Assembly (NCBI GenBank): GCA_965153355.1
Contig: OZ231126.1
Location: 27,404,001 to 27,468,000, forward strand
Length of the DNA stretch: 64,000 nucleotides
From: Flaccisagitta enflata
Lineage: Eukaryota > Chaetognatha > Sagittoidea > Aphragmophora
Direction of reading: 5' to 3'
Shown here: positions 33,785-46,850 of the stretch, in pieces
Layout: each line of letters opens with the position of its first letter
How positions within the stretch are numbered: the first letter of the stretch is position 1
The notes under the pieces: model-generated
Told to the model about the DNA's origin: nothing
Seen by the model: the letters and a program-made list of their open reading frames with translations, nothing else
The model's database searches: none
Made by a program: the position numbers and the translations under genes

Positions 33785-34120
33785 TTAATCAAGACAAGTG
33801 CGGGATAGTTCACGCATAATTGCGGCCAGGATTTGCCGCCAAAAATGCAGCTGGGATTCGCCCCTGAAAATGTGGTTGGGATTCGCCATCGGAAATGTGG
33901 TTGGGATTCGCCACTGGAATGATGACGGAGATGGCCCCCACCAAGGATTGGTGAAGTGTTGTGAACAGGAAGGCGAGGCTACAGCCAAGGACCCCGTGAC
34001 ATCACCGGAAAAGGAAAACGTTATGCTGCATCAGGAAGTGAAGAATCGTACAGGGTCTTCAATCTCATTTGACACGAAAAGAACCTATATTGCGCAAAAA
34101 CTAATTTATCTTTCAGTGTG
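33785..34120. other. Short GGGATTCGCC repeats; unremarkable open frame
   Basis: Three or four copies of GGGATTCGCC(A/C) at about 30-bp spacing. A 107-codon frame runs over it with no recognisable domain, so I do not call a gene. Confidence 0.4.
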
Positions 34121-34753
34121 ATTTTTTGTCCCCGACGAACAGTTTTCGTCGGTGGACTATGAAGTAGCATGTTTGTGCTAGTCTGTCTGTGTCTGTGCAA
34201 AACCTTCTCGTATCTTTTGATCCAGACTTCAGAAGTTCATGAAACTTTACCAGTGTTATTATTATATCAATGGGAGCTTGTGTACCAATTTTCAGAAAAA
34301 TTCATAAACTTTTACTACCCTTTGCCTATTATTTTTGTAGTAATATTTAGCTGGGACTTAGGTGGTTTACATAGGTAGAGGGTAGTAAAAGTATGTGAAT
34401 TTTTTTCTAATTTGGTATACAAGTAGAGGATAGTAAATAAACCACCCCTGCAAAATTCGAATTAAATCTGAAGCCTGGTTTATAAGATATTAGCTTATTT
34501 ATGTAGTAATATATTACTAGGACTTAGGCAGTTTACATAGGCAAAGGGTAGTAAAAGTTTATGAATTTTTTTTTAATTTGGTATACAAGTAGAGGATAGT
34601 AAATAAACAACCCCTGCAAAATTCGAATTAAATCTGAAGCCTGGTTTATGAGATATTAGCTTATTTATGTAGTAATATGTTACTAGGACTTAAGCAGTTT
34701 TCATAGGCAAAGGGTAGTAAAAGTTTATGAATTTTTTTAAAACTTAGTAAACA

Positions 34754-35500
34754 CAGGGGGGGGAAGACTAAAAATTTTTTAGCAACTTTTTAGCAACTTT
34801 TTAGCAACATTTTAGCAACTTTTTAGCACAGGGATCCCCTTAAATAAATGATGTGCTAAAAAGTTTTTAGCTTGATTTTTATCCCAAAAAGTTTGCTAAA
34901 AAGCAATGTGATCAGAATTCTTGATGCTAAAAAGTTTTTAGCATATATAAATTTGACTAAAAATTTTTTCGCTTTTAAGATTTGAGCTAAAAAGTGGAAT
35001 GCTAAAAAGTTACATGCTAAAAGTTGATGCTAAAAAGTGGAATGCTAAAAAGTGGAATGCTAAAAAGATTTAGGCTCTGAAGTTTGTTGCTAAAAAGTTT
35101 TTAGCTTATAAGGTTTGAGCTAAAAAGTGAAATGCTAAAAAGTGAAATGCTGAAAAGATTTAGGCTGTGTAGTTTGTTGCTAAAAAGTTTGCTGCTAAAA
35201 AGTTTTTAGCACAAAAAGCAGCTTTTTAGCATACAAAAAAAGGAGTTTTAGCATCTGATATTTTAGCATAATATATTTTAGCTTTTTTTAACTTGAGCAC
35301 GTTGAATTTTAGCACCTTTTATCCTTTCAGTTTCCAGCTAAAAACTTTTTAGCAACTATGAATAATTGCTAAAATTGTTTTAGCTTAAATTTAGTTGCTA
35401 AAAACTTTTTAGTGGGATCCCCTTAATGAAAATACGTGCTAAAAAGTTGCTAAAAAGTTGCTAAAAAGTTGCTAAAAAATTTTTAGTCTTCCCCCCCCTG
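34754..35500. mobile_element. Foldback TIR element with GCTAAAAAG microrepeats
   Basis: Starts CAGGGGGGGGAAGACTAAAA and ends with its complement. The TIR continues about 70 bp through TTTTTAGCAAC repeats to GGGATCCCCTTA. TAAACA flanks both sides (34748-34753, 35501-35506). The interior is mostly GCTAAAAAGT in both orientations. The ends resemble hAT, but the duplication is 6 bp. Confidence 0.85.
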
Positions 35501-35611
35501 TAAACAGGTAAATAATGTCAATTAATCAGCTCCTGCAAAATTCGATTTGAATCTGAAGTCTGGTTTATGAGATAAAAACTTATTTATGTAGTAATATATT
35601 TCTGTTGTGGG

Positions 35612-35711
<100 letters not shown>

Positions 35712-35869
35712 TTTCTTTCCGTGTTTTTTCCCGTGGACTGTTTTAAAAACAGATATTGCTAATATTGCATAAAATAACCCATGCCATTCCTCTAAATAAA
35801 GGTTTGCCGTCAAGGACTCCAAGGACCAAGGTTTGCCTTCTTGGACTTCAGTGTTTAATGTTCAAGGTA

Positions 35870-36030
35870 TGCCGTCATGGACTTAGAGGTATGCCGTCAT
35901 GGACTTAGAGGTATGCCGTCATGGACTTAAAGGTATGCCGTCATGGACTTTAAGGTATGCCGTCATGGACTTTAAGGTATGCCGTCATGGACTTAAAGGT
36001 ATGCCGTCATGGACTGTAAGGTATGCATGC
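35870..36030. repeat. 22-bp GTATGCCGTCATGGACTTA tandem array
   Basis: Seven copies. Related units occur at 59817-59955 in another member of the same element family. Confidence 0.88.
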
Positions 36031-36186
36031 CATCATGGACATCAATTATTTTTTCAAAAAAAATTTTTTCAAAAAATTTTTTTTTTTTTTGAAAAAAACA
36101 TTTTGAAATTTTTTTTTTTTTTGAAATTTTTTTTTGAAATTTTTTTTTTGAAAAAAATTTTTTTTTCTGAATTTTATTTATTTTTT

Positions 36187-37663
36187 GTCCCCGACGAACG
36201 GTTTTCGTCGGTGGACTATGAGATAGCCTGTTTGTGGTAGTCTGTCTGTGTGTGTGTGTGTGTGTGTGTCTGTCTGTGTAAAACCTTCTCATATCTTTTG
36301 ATCCAGACTTCAGAAGTTCATGAAACTTTACCAGTGTTATTATTATGTCAATGGGAGCTTGTGTACCAATTTTCAGAAAAATTCATAAACTTTTACCACC
36401 CTTTGCCTATTATTTTTGTAGTAATATTTAGCTGGGACTTAGGTGGTTTTATATAGTATAAATTCTCCTAAATCCCACCCCCCTAATTAGGATAAAGGGG
36501 CTCAACTAGGGATATGGACACCTTGGTTCTCTTTTTTCAATTAGGTCAACTCTAACCAAAATTGGGCTGAGTTGATGGTCCCGATCAATGCCAGAAGACA
36601 GCTCTAACAACACCCTTTCCCTAAAATATTCATTATTTCTAAATAAAATATTTAGATATTTATTTTTTAAGATAGGAAAATATGACACATTTAGTAAAAA
36701 GTATATGCCTAAGGAATTTTGTTAGTGTTTCAAAAGACCACAGATTAGGTATGTATGTGTATGTAATGGAAGCTTACACTATATAAATGTCCATATCTTT
36801 TCCATATTTTGTTCAATTTCTGTTTCCTTTTGATTAATTGTATGAGTTTTATATAGGATAAATTGTTGCACAAGCCACATAGGTAGAGGGTAGTAAAAGT
36901 ATGTGAATTTTTTTCTAACTTGGTATACAAGTAGAGGATAGTAAATAAACCACCCCTGCAAAATTCGAATTAAATCTGAAGCCTGGTTTACAAGATATTA
37001 GCTTATTTATGTAGTAATATATTGCTAGGACTTAGGCAGTATACATAGGCAAAGGGTAGTAAAAGTTTATGATTTTTTTTTTAATTTGGTATACAAGTAA
37101 AGGATAGTAGATAAACAACCCCTGCAAAATTCGAATTAAATCTGAAGTCTGGTTTAGGAGATATTAGCTTATTTATGTAGTAGTATGTTACTAGGACTTA
37201 GGCAGTTTACATAGGCAAAGGGTAGTTAAGTTATGTGAATTTTTTTTTTAATTTGGTATTCAAGTAAAGGACATCAATTGAACAGCCCCTGCAAAATTCG
37301 ATTTAAATCTGAAGTCTGGTTTATGAGATATAAACATATTTATGTAGTAATATATTACTGCTGTGAGAGTGGGTGAATTGTTCATTGAGGAGATTTGCAC
37401 TTTTCTCATTTACATATTGCGGATGACCATTTATTTGTTCAAAGATTTTTGTGTGATGCATTTATTAGTTAAATATCATTTTACTTTCACTCATGTTGTT
37501 GTTCAGCTTTATGGCAATTTCATTATTACGATTTAAATAATAAACAATTACTAATTTAGTTACTTGTAATTCCCAACGCTGAACTACTTATAGTATTCAG
37601 AAGATTTGCTCTGGTCAAAGTTCACCTTCATGGCAGAAAGGTTTGCACAAAGAAAAAAAGTTT

Positions 37664-37750
<87 letters not shown>

Positions 37751-37988
37751 GAGCGCGCGCGCTCGGATACCAAGGTGTGCCGTCATGGACTCGTAAGGGG
37801 TTTTTTTTTTGAATTTTTTTTTTATTTTTTTTACTTTTTTTTTTTGAAATTGGTTTTTTTTTTTTTTTTAAAATTTTTTAAATGTTTTTTTTTTTTTGAA
37901 ATTTTTTTTTTTTTTTTGGTCGTGTATCTTCTCGAGTCGCGTTTACGCGACGAGAAAGCTTCAAAAATTACAGTCCCCAGTCGGGGAC
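36187..37988 (+). mobile_element. GTCC-N-CGAC foldback element, complete copy
   Basis: The left end GTCCCCGAC (36187-36195) is matched by the right end GTCGGGGAC (37980-37988). The right end sits in a hairpin (about 37955-38006) whose arms pair AGCTTCAAAAATTACAGTCC with the mirrored sequence. GTCGCGTTTACGCGAC lies just inside. The body has direct repeats, an (AC)n tract, a GCCGTCATGGACT unit and a T-rich block. Confidence 0.78.
37663..37748. repeat. (AC)n microsatellite followed by GAGCGCGCGCGCTC palindrome
   Basis: About 41 AC dinucleotides, then a 14-bp perfect palindrome at about 37751-37764. Confidence 0.9.
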
Positions 37989-38003
37989 TGTAATTTTGAA
38001 GCT

Positions 38004-38615
38004 TTTTTCTTCATAAAAGCACTATGTATGATATTTTTTGTATAAAAATTTCATGGGACTGGGTCTTGAAGTTTGGCAGCAATTTGAAGCTGTTCAGTGA
38101 ATTCAACAAAAAATGCTGTTTTCTAGCTACTATTGACTTAGAAAATGCTTTAAATTCAAAGTGATCTGAATCACAGATGTTTGATTCCAATCAAGTGATA
38201 GATAATAACACCCCAAAGTTAGAAATAGTCAGGTTTTGTCATATAACTTTGAATTTCAAGCAAAAACTTTTAAAATTTAGGCAAAATTCTTACAAAGACC
38301 TACTGCAATTGAGTTTTTTTCTAAAAAAAGTGAAATGGCTGAATATGATGAGATTTCAAAGGACTTTTTTTTGCAAATACAAAAACTAGATGAAATTATC
38401 TGCAATTATAGACCAATCTCACATTTGTAGCTCAAAGCGTTTTAAAATGAGAGCAGTTTGAAGATGAAAGGTCTAAATGTTAAAGTCAAACAGAACCGCC
38501 CATCTCATTATGACATCTTACTCTTAAAAATGGAATATCTCCGAAGCCAATTGACCCAGTAGTATGAAATTTGGACACAAAAAACATCTATAGTGCTTTT
38601 ATAAGAAAAGAAAAT
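38004..38615. mobile_element. Possible MITE-like spacer with short inverted ends
   Basis: TTCATAAAAGCACTAT near 38010 is mirrored by ATAGTGCTTTTATAAG near 38591. The interior is AT-rich and non-coding. Boundaries are uncertain. Confidence 0.4.
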
Positions 38616-40009
38616 CAAACAAAAAAGTTGATTCATTTTTGCACAATATAGTTTTTGTCCCCGACGAACAGTTTTCGTCGGTGACTATGTGATAGCAGTG
38701 ATGCGTTGTCTGTTGTTGATGTTCGTTTAAAACCTTCTCATATCTTTTGAACCAGACCTCAGAAGTTCATGAAATTTTACCAGTCTTATTTTTATGTCAA
38801 TGGGAGCTTGTGTACCTTGTGTACCAGTTTTCATAGGTAGAGGGTAGTAAAAGTTTATGAATTTTTTTTTAATTTGGTATACAAGCAGAGGGTAGTAAAT
38901 AAACAACCCCTGCAAAATTCGAATTGAATCTGAGGTCTGGTTCCTGAGATATTAGATTATTTATGTAGTAGTATGTTGCTAGGACTTAGTCAATTTACAT
39001 AGGCAAAGGGTAGTAAAGGTATGTGAATCTTTTTCTAATTTGGTACACAAGTAGAGGGTAGTAATTAACTAACCCCTGCAAAATTCGAATTAAATCTGAA
39101 TTCTGGTTTATATGAGATATTAGCTTATTTAAGTTAATTTATTTCTCGAACCCACCTTTTTTGGAAAATTGGTACCAAAAAAGGTGGATTAGACCAATAT
39201 GAAGGTGGGGAACACGCTGGTGAGGTCAAAAATTGCGAAAAACGCCATCTTATGGTGGCGCATTCCACCTCAGGCCCCGCATCGAGCATTTTTTGCATTT
39301 TTAGTCATATTTTGGCCTATAATCGAGAAAATTTTTAGGAAAAAGGCAAGAAAATGAGTTAATGAGCACTCTGCATGTTTGTTCTAAGTACATTCACTCT
39401 TGCTGTTACCTTACAGACCACCTCGATTCATTTGAGGGCCCCGCTTCGCGCATAAATGACGCATTTTGCTCATTTTTTGGGTAATTCTTAGATTCAAACT
39501 ACAAAAAACAACTGAATTTGCTTTAGTATCAGGTATTAGACGTCGGGAAATTATCAATTAGTCAAGCAAACCTCTCAACCACCGGCTTAAAAGATGACCA
39601 GATGTGTTGTTATGATATAACGATCATAAAAAGTCCTTAACATTTAATATCCTATCAACGGAGAAAATAATGCGTCAAGTACTACAAGCCAGACTAAATT
39701 CATTAACTTCTAAGGCAAATCTTTCGACAAATTCGTCTATCTCTGCAATACCTCATATTTCTTTGGCAAAAAATCTGTATTTCCGAGCAAAGCTGTTGTA
39801 ATTTTCTACATAGAATCCAAATCTGGCGTCCAAAATGAGTTTGACTGACGCTAGATGGCGCAAAATGACGCTTTTTATTGGCGCGTCACTTTCGGTTATG
39901 GTGAAATTGTTTTTTTGGATGTAATTCAGACCATGCGCATAAGAGAAAGTGTTTACCTTTACGATTCCAGGTGGTACAAACCCACAGTCACTGAAGAAGC
40001 CAGCTTTTT

Positions 40010-40153
40010 AGTCGCGGAAACGCGACTCTACACCTTGCCGTGTCGGTCGGTATGTCTGTCGGTCGGTCCGAAATATTTTTAGATTGTGAGCGGATTTCGC
40101 ATTACTGCTCCTGCCGCACCGTCCGCGACTGGATTGCCATGTATCCGGCCTTG
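40010..40153 (+). mobile_element. HSR copy
   Basis: AGTCGCGGAAACGCGACTC at the left, CGTCCGCGACTGG and TATCCGGCCTTG at the right, between T-runs. Confidence 0.78.
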
Positions 40154-40369
40154 TTTGGATACCATCCATGTCAAGCGACGTCACTTTCAGTTTAAAAAAA
40201 TATTTTTCGCAAAGTAGATTGACAAAAATGTAAGGCTTAAGGATGTATGGCGCAACGACAGTTTACACTGGGTTACGATATCCTCACACGTGTACACTAA
40301 TCAACTGACTGACGCAGAGTTACGATATCCTTGTGTTTACACTATCTAACTGATTGTAAGACAGACAGA

Positions 40370-40430
40370 CTGACTGACAGACAGACAGACAGACACAGAT
40401 TGACGGACAGACAGACAAACTGACAAACAA
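40370..40430. repeat. GACAGACAGACAGACA microsatellite
   Basis: Short GACA/GACT run. Confidence 0.7.
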
Positions 40431-40547
40431 AGCTTTTGAAGGTCGCAAGTATGTAACAAAAAGCCTTCAACACTATTTGATGATTAAAGCCTTATATCCA
40501 GTTTCCGTTACAAAAAAAAAAGAACAAATGAATTGTAATACATTTTT

Positions 40548-40744
40548 AGTCGCGTGCTACGCGACTCTACATCCCGCTTTGTCCATCGGTTGGTTGATCA
40601 GTCGGTCAGTTGGTCTATCACATTTTGATTTTTTTAATGATTTTTATTCTTTGACCCTACTGCTCCAGCCCAAATAGACTGGTGACCTCAAATATGGCCC
40701 TGGCCCACCTGCACGCGATTGGGGTAGCCATGTATATGGCCTTG
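40548..40744 (+). mobile_element. HSR copy
   Basis: AGTCGCGTGCTACGCGACTC at the left, TGCACGCGATTGGGG and a degraded TATATGGCCTTG at the right. Confidence 0.77.
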
Positions 40745-40920
40745 TTTTTCTAAGTTTCATCAAAATTTGAACAGTATTTCAAGATTTCATCAGTATTTCA
40801 TTGGATGTGAATGAATTAAACGTCCAAAACATTAGTTAAAATACAAACACAGAATACAAAACACAAAACAATCAAAGCAGCGACCACACTTTTTGACCTT
40901 ATGCTTGTTTAAGTCCTTTT

Positions 40921-41635
40921 GGGCAGCGGCCCCGAAGGACCCATGTCCTGTAGAACACTGGGGTGACTTTCCTTATGTCCATCCATATGTCCATTCGTCC
41001 ATCTGTCCTACTAATCGCTCTCCAAGGCCTCTCAGGCCCCAAATCTGGCTCTTAAAGGCCTGAAATCAGTTCTTAGATGCCCAAATCAACTCTCTCAAGT
41101 CCAAAATCGGCTCCCTCAGATCCAAAATCTACCTAGTTAGACCAAAAATCAGTTACCATGGGCCCAAAATCAGCCCTCTTGTACGCCCCGGGGCTCTCAC
41201 ATCGGGCTTCTGCCTTTTTGGGCAGAGGCCCTAAAAGGCTGATGTCCTTTAGGACACAGGGGGGAATTTCCAGACGTTTGTCCGTCCTTCCGTCCCCCCC
41301 CCTTTTGGCCATCGAGGCCTCAAATCTTCTCAGGCCTGATTTAGGCCCTCTCAGCCCTAAAATCAGCGCTCCAGGCCTTAAATCAGCTCTCCAGGCTTCA
41401 AATCAGCTCTCCAGGCCTCAAATCAGCTCTTAAGGCCTCAAATCAGCTCTCCAGGCCTCAAATCTGCCCCTCAGGATTGCCACCAGACCTCGAATCTAAT
41501 CTTCAGGCCTAAAATATTTCCCCCAGATCTCAAATCCCGCTTCAATTACCTCTTGGGCCTGATATATTACCCCTCAGGACGTCTGGAAATTCCCCCCTGT
41601 GTCCTTCAAGACATTGGCTCTTTGAGGCCGCTGCC
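40921..41635. mobile_element. GGGCAGCGGCCCC foldback element
   Basis: GGGCAGCGGCCCCGAAGGAC at the left is mirrored by TGAGGCCGCTGCCC at the right. A second internal boundary lies near 41221. The interior carries AGGCCTCAAATCAGCTCT units of about 18 bp (41300-41470). It is related to 9729-9932. Confidence 0.65.
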
Positions 41636-41714
41636 CTGCTCTCACTCCACTATTTCATTTGATCACTCCAAGCATATTTTGAGGATTTTTATATTCACGA
41701 ATATCAACTGTCTC

Positions 41715-41830
41715 ACAAGGGAGTGAGCGAATTGAGTGAGGCCATGAATGGAGCGAGCGAGCAAAGCAGAGTGCTGTAGAGCAAGTGAGCGGAGTGAGCG
41801 GTGCAAGCAAACAAGCGTAGCGAGCGACAG
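41715..41830. repeat. GAGCGAGTGAGCG irregular repeat
   Basis: GAGC/GAGT purine-rich repeats over about 110 bp. No other feature is supported between 41640 and 42430. Confidence 0.6.
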
Positions 41831-42879
41831 AGTGGCCCATTAAAAACATGATTGTCACATATAGAAACACACCCTCAAGACTGTCATTCTCTGTCTGTCC
41901 GTCTCAAAGTCGCGCTTATTCTTTAGTCCAAGTACGCAAATGTGTAATTTCAACCGCCAGTTGTTGTATATAAGATTTTGTTTACCTACAATAAGTTGGA
42001 TCAAAGCTGATGGCATGATATAAATACCTATACCCTTTAATTTGTGTAAAAGATGTTCTCATTTTTACTCGTTGGTTAATTACACCATAATTATTCGAAT
42101 TTTATCATGCTTTATCAATGATTGTTAGAATTTTGAAGAAAGTTAAATGTGCCAAAGCTATCAATCTTGCAATATGGAGGGTTATCAGATAGGTTACATC
42201 GGGTCAAAGATCAACACTCACCTCTTTTCACGTGGTATTGGGATAATGATGGAAATTAGGTGAAAAATAGTGAAAAAATGCTAATTTATGCTCGATACCG
42301 GGCCTAAAAATTGGTCCAAAGGGTCTGGATGCAAGAAAAAATTGAATCTGCAGTCACAGAAAACAAGTCTGAATTGTTTTCAAACCAATTGTTACCGCAC
42401 ACATCTGTTTTATGGCCTAAAAAAGAGCAAATAAGCGGAAAAATGCGAAAAATGCTCGATGCGGGGCCTGAGGTGGAATGCGCCGCCATAAGTTTTTCGC
42501 AATTTTTGACCTCACCAGCGTGTTCCCCACCTCCATATTGGTCTAATCCACCTTTTTTGGTACCAATTTTCCAAAAAAGGTGGGTTCGGGAAATAAATTA
42601 TTATTTATGTAGTAATATGTTACTATGACTTAGGCAGTTTACATAGGCAAAGGGTAGCAAAGTTATGTGATTTTTTTTTAATTTGGTATACAAGTAAAGG
42701 ATATTAATTGAACTGCCCCTGCAAAATTTGAATTAAATCCGAAGTCTGGTTTATAAGATATTAGCTTATTAATGTAGTAATATGTTACGAGGACTTAGAT
42801 TTATGTAGAGGATTGGAGTTCTTTTACTTGCTCATTTATTATATTCTGATTTTTCTTGCCATCATGGATTTCAAGATTC

Positions 42880-44395
42880 ATCTTCAACTACTGTCATCAT
42901 CTTCAACTACTGTCATCATCTTCAACTACTGTCATCATCTTCAACTACTGTCATCATCTTCAACTACTGTCATCATCTTCAACTACTGTCATCATCTTCT
43001 AACTACTGTCATCATCTTCTTCTGTCATCATCTTCAACTACTGTCATCATCTTCAGCTACTGTCATCATCTTCAACTACTGTCATCATCTTCCTACTGTC
43101 ATCATCTTCCTTCTGTCATCATCTTCAACTTCTGTCATCATCTTCAACTACTGTCATCATCTTCAACTACTGTCATCATCTTCAACTACTGTCATCATCT
43201 TCAACTACTGTCATCATCTTCAACTACTGTCATCATCTTCAACTACTGTCATCATCTTCAACTACTGTCATCATCTTCAACTACTGTCATCATCTTCATC
43301 TACTGTCATCATCTTCAACTACTGTCATCATCTTCAACTACTGTCATCATCTTCAACTACTGTCATCATCTTCAACTACTGTCATCATCTTCAATTTCTG
43401 TCATCATCTTCAACTACTGTCATCATCTTCAACTACTGTCATCATCTTCAACTACTGTCATCATCTTCAACTACTGTCATCATCTTCAACTACTGTCATC
43501 ATCTTCAACTACTGTCATCATCTTCAACTCTGTCATCATCTTCCACTACTCTCTCATCATCTTCAACTCTCTCATCATCTTCCTTCTCTCATCATCTTCA
43601 TCTCTCATCATCTTCTTCCTCATCATCTTCAACTCTCATCATCTTCAACTTCTCTCATCATCTTCAACTTCTCTCATCATCTTCAATCATCTTCAACTAC
43701 TGTCATCATCTTCAACTACTGTATCATCTTCAACTTCTGTCATCATCTTCAGCTACTGTCATCATCTTCAACTACTGTCATCATCTTCAACTACTGTCAT
43801 CATCTTCAGCTACTGTCATCATCTTCAACTACTGTCATCATCTTCAACTTCTGTCATCATCTTCAACTACTGTCATCATCTTCAACTCTGTCATCATCTT
43901 CAACTACTGTCATCATCTTCAACTACTGTCATCATCTTCAACTTCTGTCATCATCTTCAACTACTGTCATCATCTTCAACTACTGTCATCATCTTCAACT
44001 ACTGTCATCATCTTCAACTACTGTCATCATCTTCAACTACTGTCATCATCTTCAACTACTGTCATCATCTTCAACTACTGTCATCATCTTCAACTACTGT
44101 CATCATCTTCAACTACTGTCATCATCTTCAACCACTGTCATCATCTTCAACCACTGTCATCATCTTCAACCACTGTCATCATCTTCAACTACTGTCATCA
44201 TCTTCGACTACTGTCATCATCTTCAACTACTGTCATCATCTTCGACTACTGTCATCATCTTCGACTACTGTCATCATCTTCGACTACTGTCATCATCTTC
44301 GACTACTGTCATCATCTTCGACTACTGTCATCATCTTCGACTACTGTCATCATCTTCGACTACTGTCATCATCTTCGACTACTGTCATCATATTC
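42880..44395 (+). repeat. 19-bp satellite TACTGTCATCATCTTCAAC
   Basis: About 80 units with subtypes: AACTAC, AACTTC, AGCTAC and AACCAC, and CGACTAC near the right end (44205-44385). A divergent CTCTCATCATCTTC block lies at 43540-43690. Three units make a 57-bp, 19-codon cycle with no stop, giving a 529-codon frame that is not a gene. Confidence 0.95.
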
Positions 44396-44699
44396 AAATT
44401 AAATTTTTTGAAATTTTTTTGCAAAATTTTTTTGAATTTTTTTTTTTTTTTTTTTTTTTTTTGAAAATTTTTTTTTTGAAAAAACTTATTTCTTAGATTT
44501 TAGTTGTCATTATCATTCATTGTTGTCATCATCATCATCCACTATTGTTATCATTGTCAAGTTTTGTCACCATTAAAACAATTTTTTTTCTTCTTGAAAT
44601 TGCTGTCTTGTAGTGTATCTTTTCGAGTTGCGTTTAAGCAACGAGAAAGCTTCAAAAATTACAGTCCCCAGTCAGGGACTGTAATTTTGAAGCTTTTTT

Positions 44700-45125
44700 T
44701 TTTGTGTCAAATGAGATTGAAGCCCCTGTATGTTGACTTATTGCAACATTAACAATATTTTTCTCTCACCTATGAAACGGAGGTGACTCTTCTTGTGCTG
44801 TCTTGAGCTTTAGCAAGGGAAGACTAATTCGGGAAATGGAGGTAAAGCCAGATTTAGGAGCCTCACCAAACCTAAATGCCTGGATAGCAGATAGGATAGG
44901 ACTACCTGTCCTACAATCTTCTCTCTTGCAAAGTGGGTGAGTCTGTATGAAACATCCAGAACACTCAATCAAATCAAGAACCATCCAAGGAAGAATTTGG
45001 GGATGAGACAAGAAAAGATTGGACAATGGGGAGCAACTAAAGACAAGATTCAAGAAGACCAGATTACAATGACTTTACCTAACACTGGAAACAAAAATCA
45101 GAGTGAAGAAAGACAGATTATCTAA
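44700..45125. other. No feature recognised
   Basis: Unique-looking sequence with only short open frames lacking recognisable domains. Confidence 0.4.
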
Positions 45126-45128
45126 TAA

Positions 45129-45640
45129 GATGCGACGTTGTCGTTTGATTTAATGATAACTATTAAAAACCCCATTTCAGCTACACTCCTCAGTCAATCA
45201 ATTGTGAAAGCTATCTTGCCTACACAAGGAAAAAGCAACGGATCAATCTTAATGATAACAGGAGCAGCTTAATCACTCATATGACATAAGAGTGGCCGAA
45301 ATGGAAAGGAGCTAATGCTCATATACCAAACGTCAGATACTTATGAAAAAAATGTAATTAATTATCCCATCAATCTATATAAGATATCGCAAAAATGATT
45401 CTTCTAATAAAGCTACTATTGTCGACAAATCTATACAGCTAATAAGATTAATCCTGTAAATGTATAAAAGCTAATTGTAAGTTGAAATATACTGTCAATC
45501 TGTCACGAGAAAAGGTACTGATGATCTAAGAACAGGACGTGTGGAAATACACTAAACAGGGACTGTTTCTTTTTACATCCATTAAATACTAAGAGTTCTT
45601 AAAAAGCGGGATGCCTACATTACTCTATTACAGCGGCTCT
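45129..45640. repeat. Dispersed repeat R, copy 2
   Basis: Partner of 33179-33640 in the same orientation. Small insertions make it about 50 bp longer. Confidence 0.75.
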
Positions 45641-45735
45641 CGCCGACCAGAAAAAAATCGTTAGATTGTTTTTGTTTTTTTATTTCCTTTTTTTTTTCAT
45701 TACATTTGTTTTTCTATCTCATTTTGTTTTATGCG

Positions 45736-45737
<2 letters not shown>

Positions 45738-45811
<74 letters not shown>

Positions 45812-45868
45812 TCACTGTCTTTTTGTCTCTCTGTCTCTCTTTGTTTCTATCTCTCTCTCTTTCTCTTT

Positions 45869-45961
<93 letters not shown>
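45738..45961. repeat. (TG)n then (CT)n compound microsatellite
   Basis: About 35 TG dinucleotides (45738-45808) and about 48 CT dinucleotides (45868-45961). Confidence 0.95.
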
Positions 45962-45965
<4 letters not shown>

Positions 45966-46055
45966 TTTTCTCTCTCTTCTTTTTCTCTCTCTTTTTAGTC
46001 TGTTTCTTTGGAGTACCAAGATGGATTACCAATAAGTTGTGATAAGTATTTTTGA

Positions 46056-46150
46056 AGTCGCGCGCTACATGAATTTATAACCCGCTTAGTCCATCTATCA
46101 ATTGGCTGGTCAGTTGGCTGGTCAGTTGGTCGGTCAGTAGGTCAGTCTCT
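46056..46150 (+). mobile_element. HSR left-end fragment
   Basis: AAGTCGCGCGCTAC, AACCCGCTTAGTCC and GGTCAGTTGG repeats follow T5. I cannot find its right end. Confidence 0.4.
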
Positions 46151-46306
46151 ATACTTAATGTTTATTAAACTCATTTTTGTTGTTATATAGGGCCTAAAAT
46201 TGAGATGGATGAAAAATATCAATCTTTGGGAAAAATGTGGATAATGTAAAAAAATAAAGATTAAAATTCATAATTAAAGTATTGGTCCAACAGTGCCCTG
46301 CTTTTT

Positions 46307-46442
46307 AGTTGCGGACACGCGACTCTACACTTTGCTGTGTTGGTCGGTCCGTTGGTCCGTAACATTTTTGAATTCCAAGCGGTTTTCGCATTACTGCTCC
46401 TGCCCAATTGTCTGCGACTGGATTGCCGTGTATCCGGCCTTG
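46307..46442 (+). mobile_element. HSR copy
   Basis: AGTTGCGGACACGCGACTC at the left; TGTCTGCGACTGG and GTGTATCCGGCCTTG at the right; T-runs on both sides. Confidence 0.78.
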
Positions 46443-46850
46443 TTTCAAAAGGTGTAAGAAAGTGCTCTTTCACCTCATACCAATTTCAACCCAAGCTTCG
46501 GGCGAGCGTAATTGTGACACAACTTCTTTGAAACGCCTCAAGTGGAAATAGGAAAAATTAATTCCAAAGCGAAACTCAAAAAATCGAAAAACGTTTTTCG
46601 ATTTTTTTCCCAATGAGATGTCATGACTGACATGACTGTCTATTCTAAGGTTGGTCGGTCCTTCACGTAGTCTTATTGTGATCCTGTCGGCCTACACGAC
46701 GGCATGCTAGTTGCTTGGCCTTGTTCACCTTACCCTAACCTCTCCTACCCATGGCTGACTGGCGTGACATCCTTCTTCTAGCTGGCTTACATTATTTCTC
46801 CATGGCTGGCTGACTTCAGCTGCGCGGTTGCATCTTTTTCTGAGATTTTA

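Larger units (their letters stand above)
39135..42600. mobile_element. 3.5-kb element with ~170-bp terminal inverted repeats
   Basis: The ends TAATTTATTTCTCGAACCC and complement open inverted repeats of about 170 bp at roughly 95% identity (through CACGCTGGTGAGGTCAAAAA and CCCGCATCGAGCATTTTT). Each repeat also holds a CCACCTTTTTTGG hairpin. TTATTTA-like sequence flanks both sides, and the host repeat resumes after it. Two HSR copies and a GGGCAGCGGCCCC element lie inside. No transposase is seen. Confidence 0.82.
38657..44679 (+). mobile_element. GTCC-N-CGAC foldback element carrying a nested element and a satellite
   Basis: The left end GTCCCCGAC (38657-38665) is matched by GTCAGGGAC (44671-44679, one change) inside the same terminal hairpin as at 37980. 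The body begins as in the other copies, is interrupted at about 39132-42600, resumes with TTATTTATGTAGTAATATG, and then holds the 19-bp satellite and a T-rich block. Confidence 0.72.

Noticed and set aside
33798-34121. 107-codon frame as a small gene
   Set aside because: It covers short GGGATTCGCC repeats, has no domain, and ends at the start of a mobile element.
42813-44402. 529-codon open frame
   Set aside because: A 19-bp satellite cycling through all frames; no unique sequence or splice signals.
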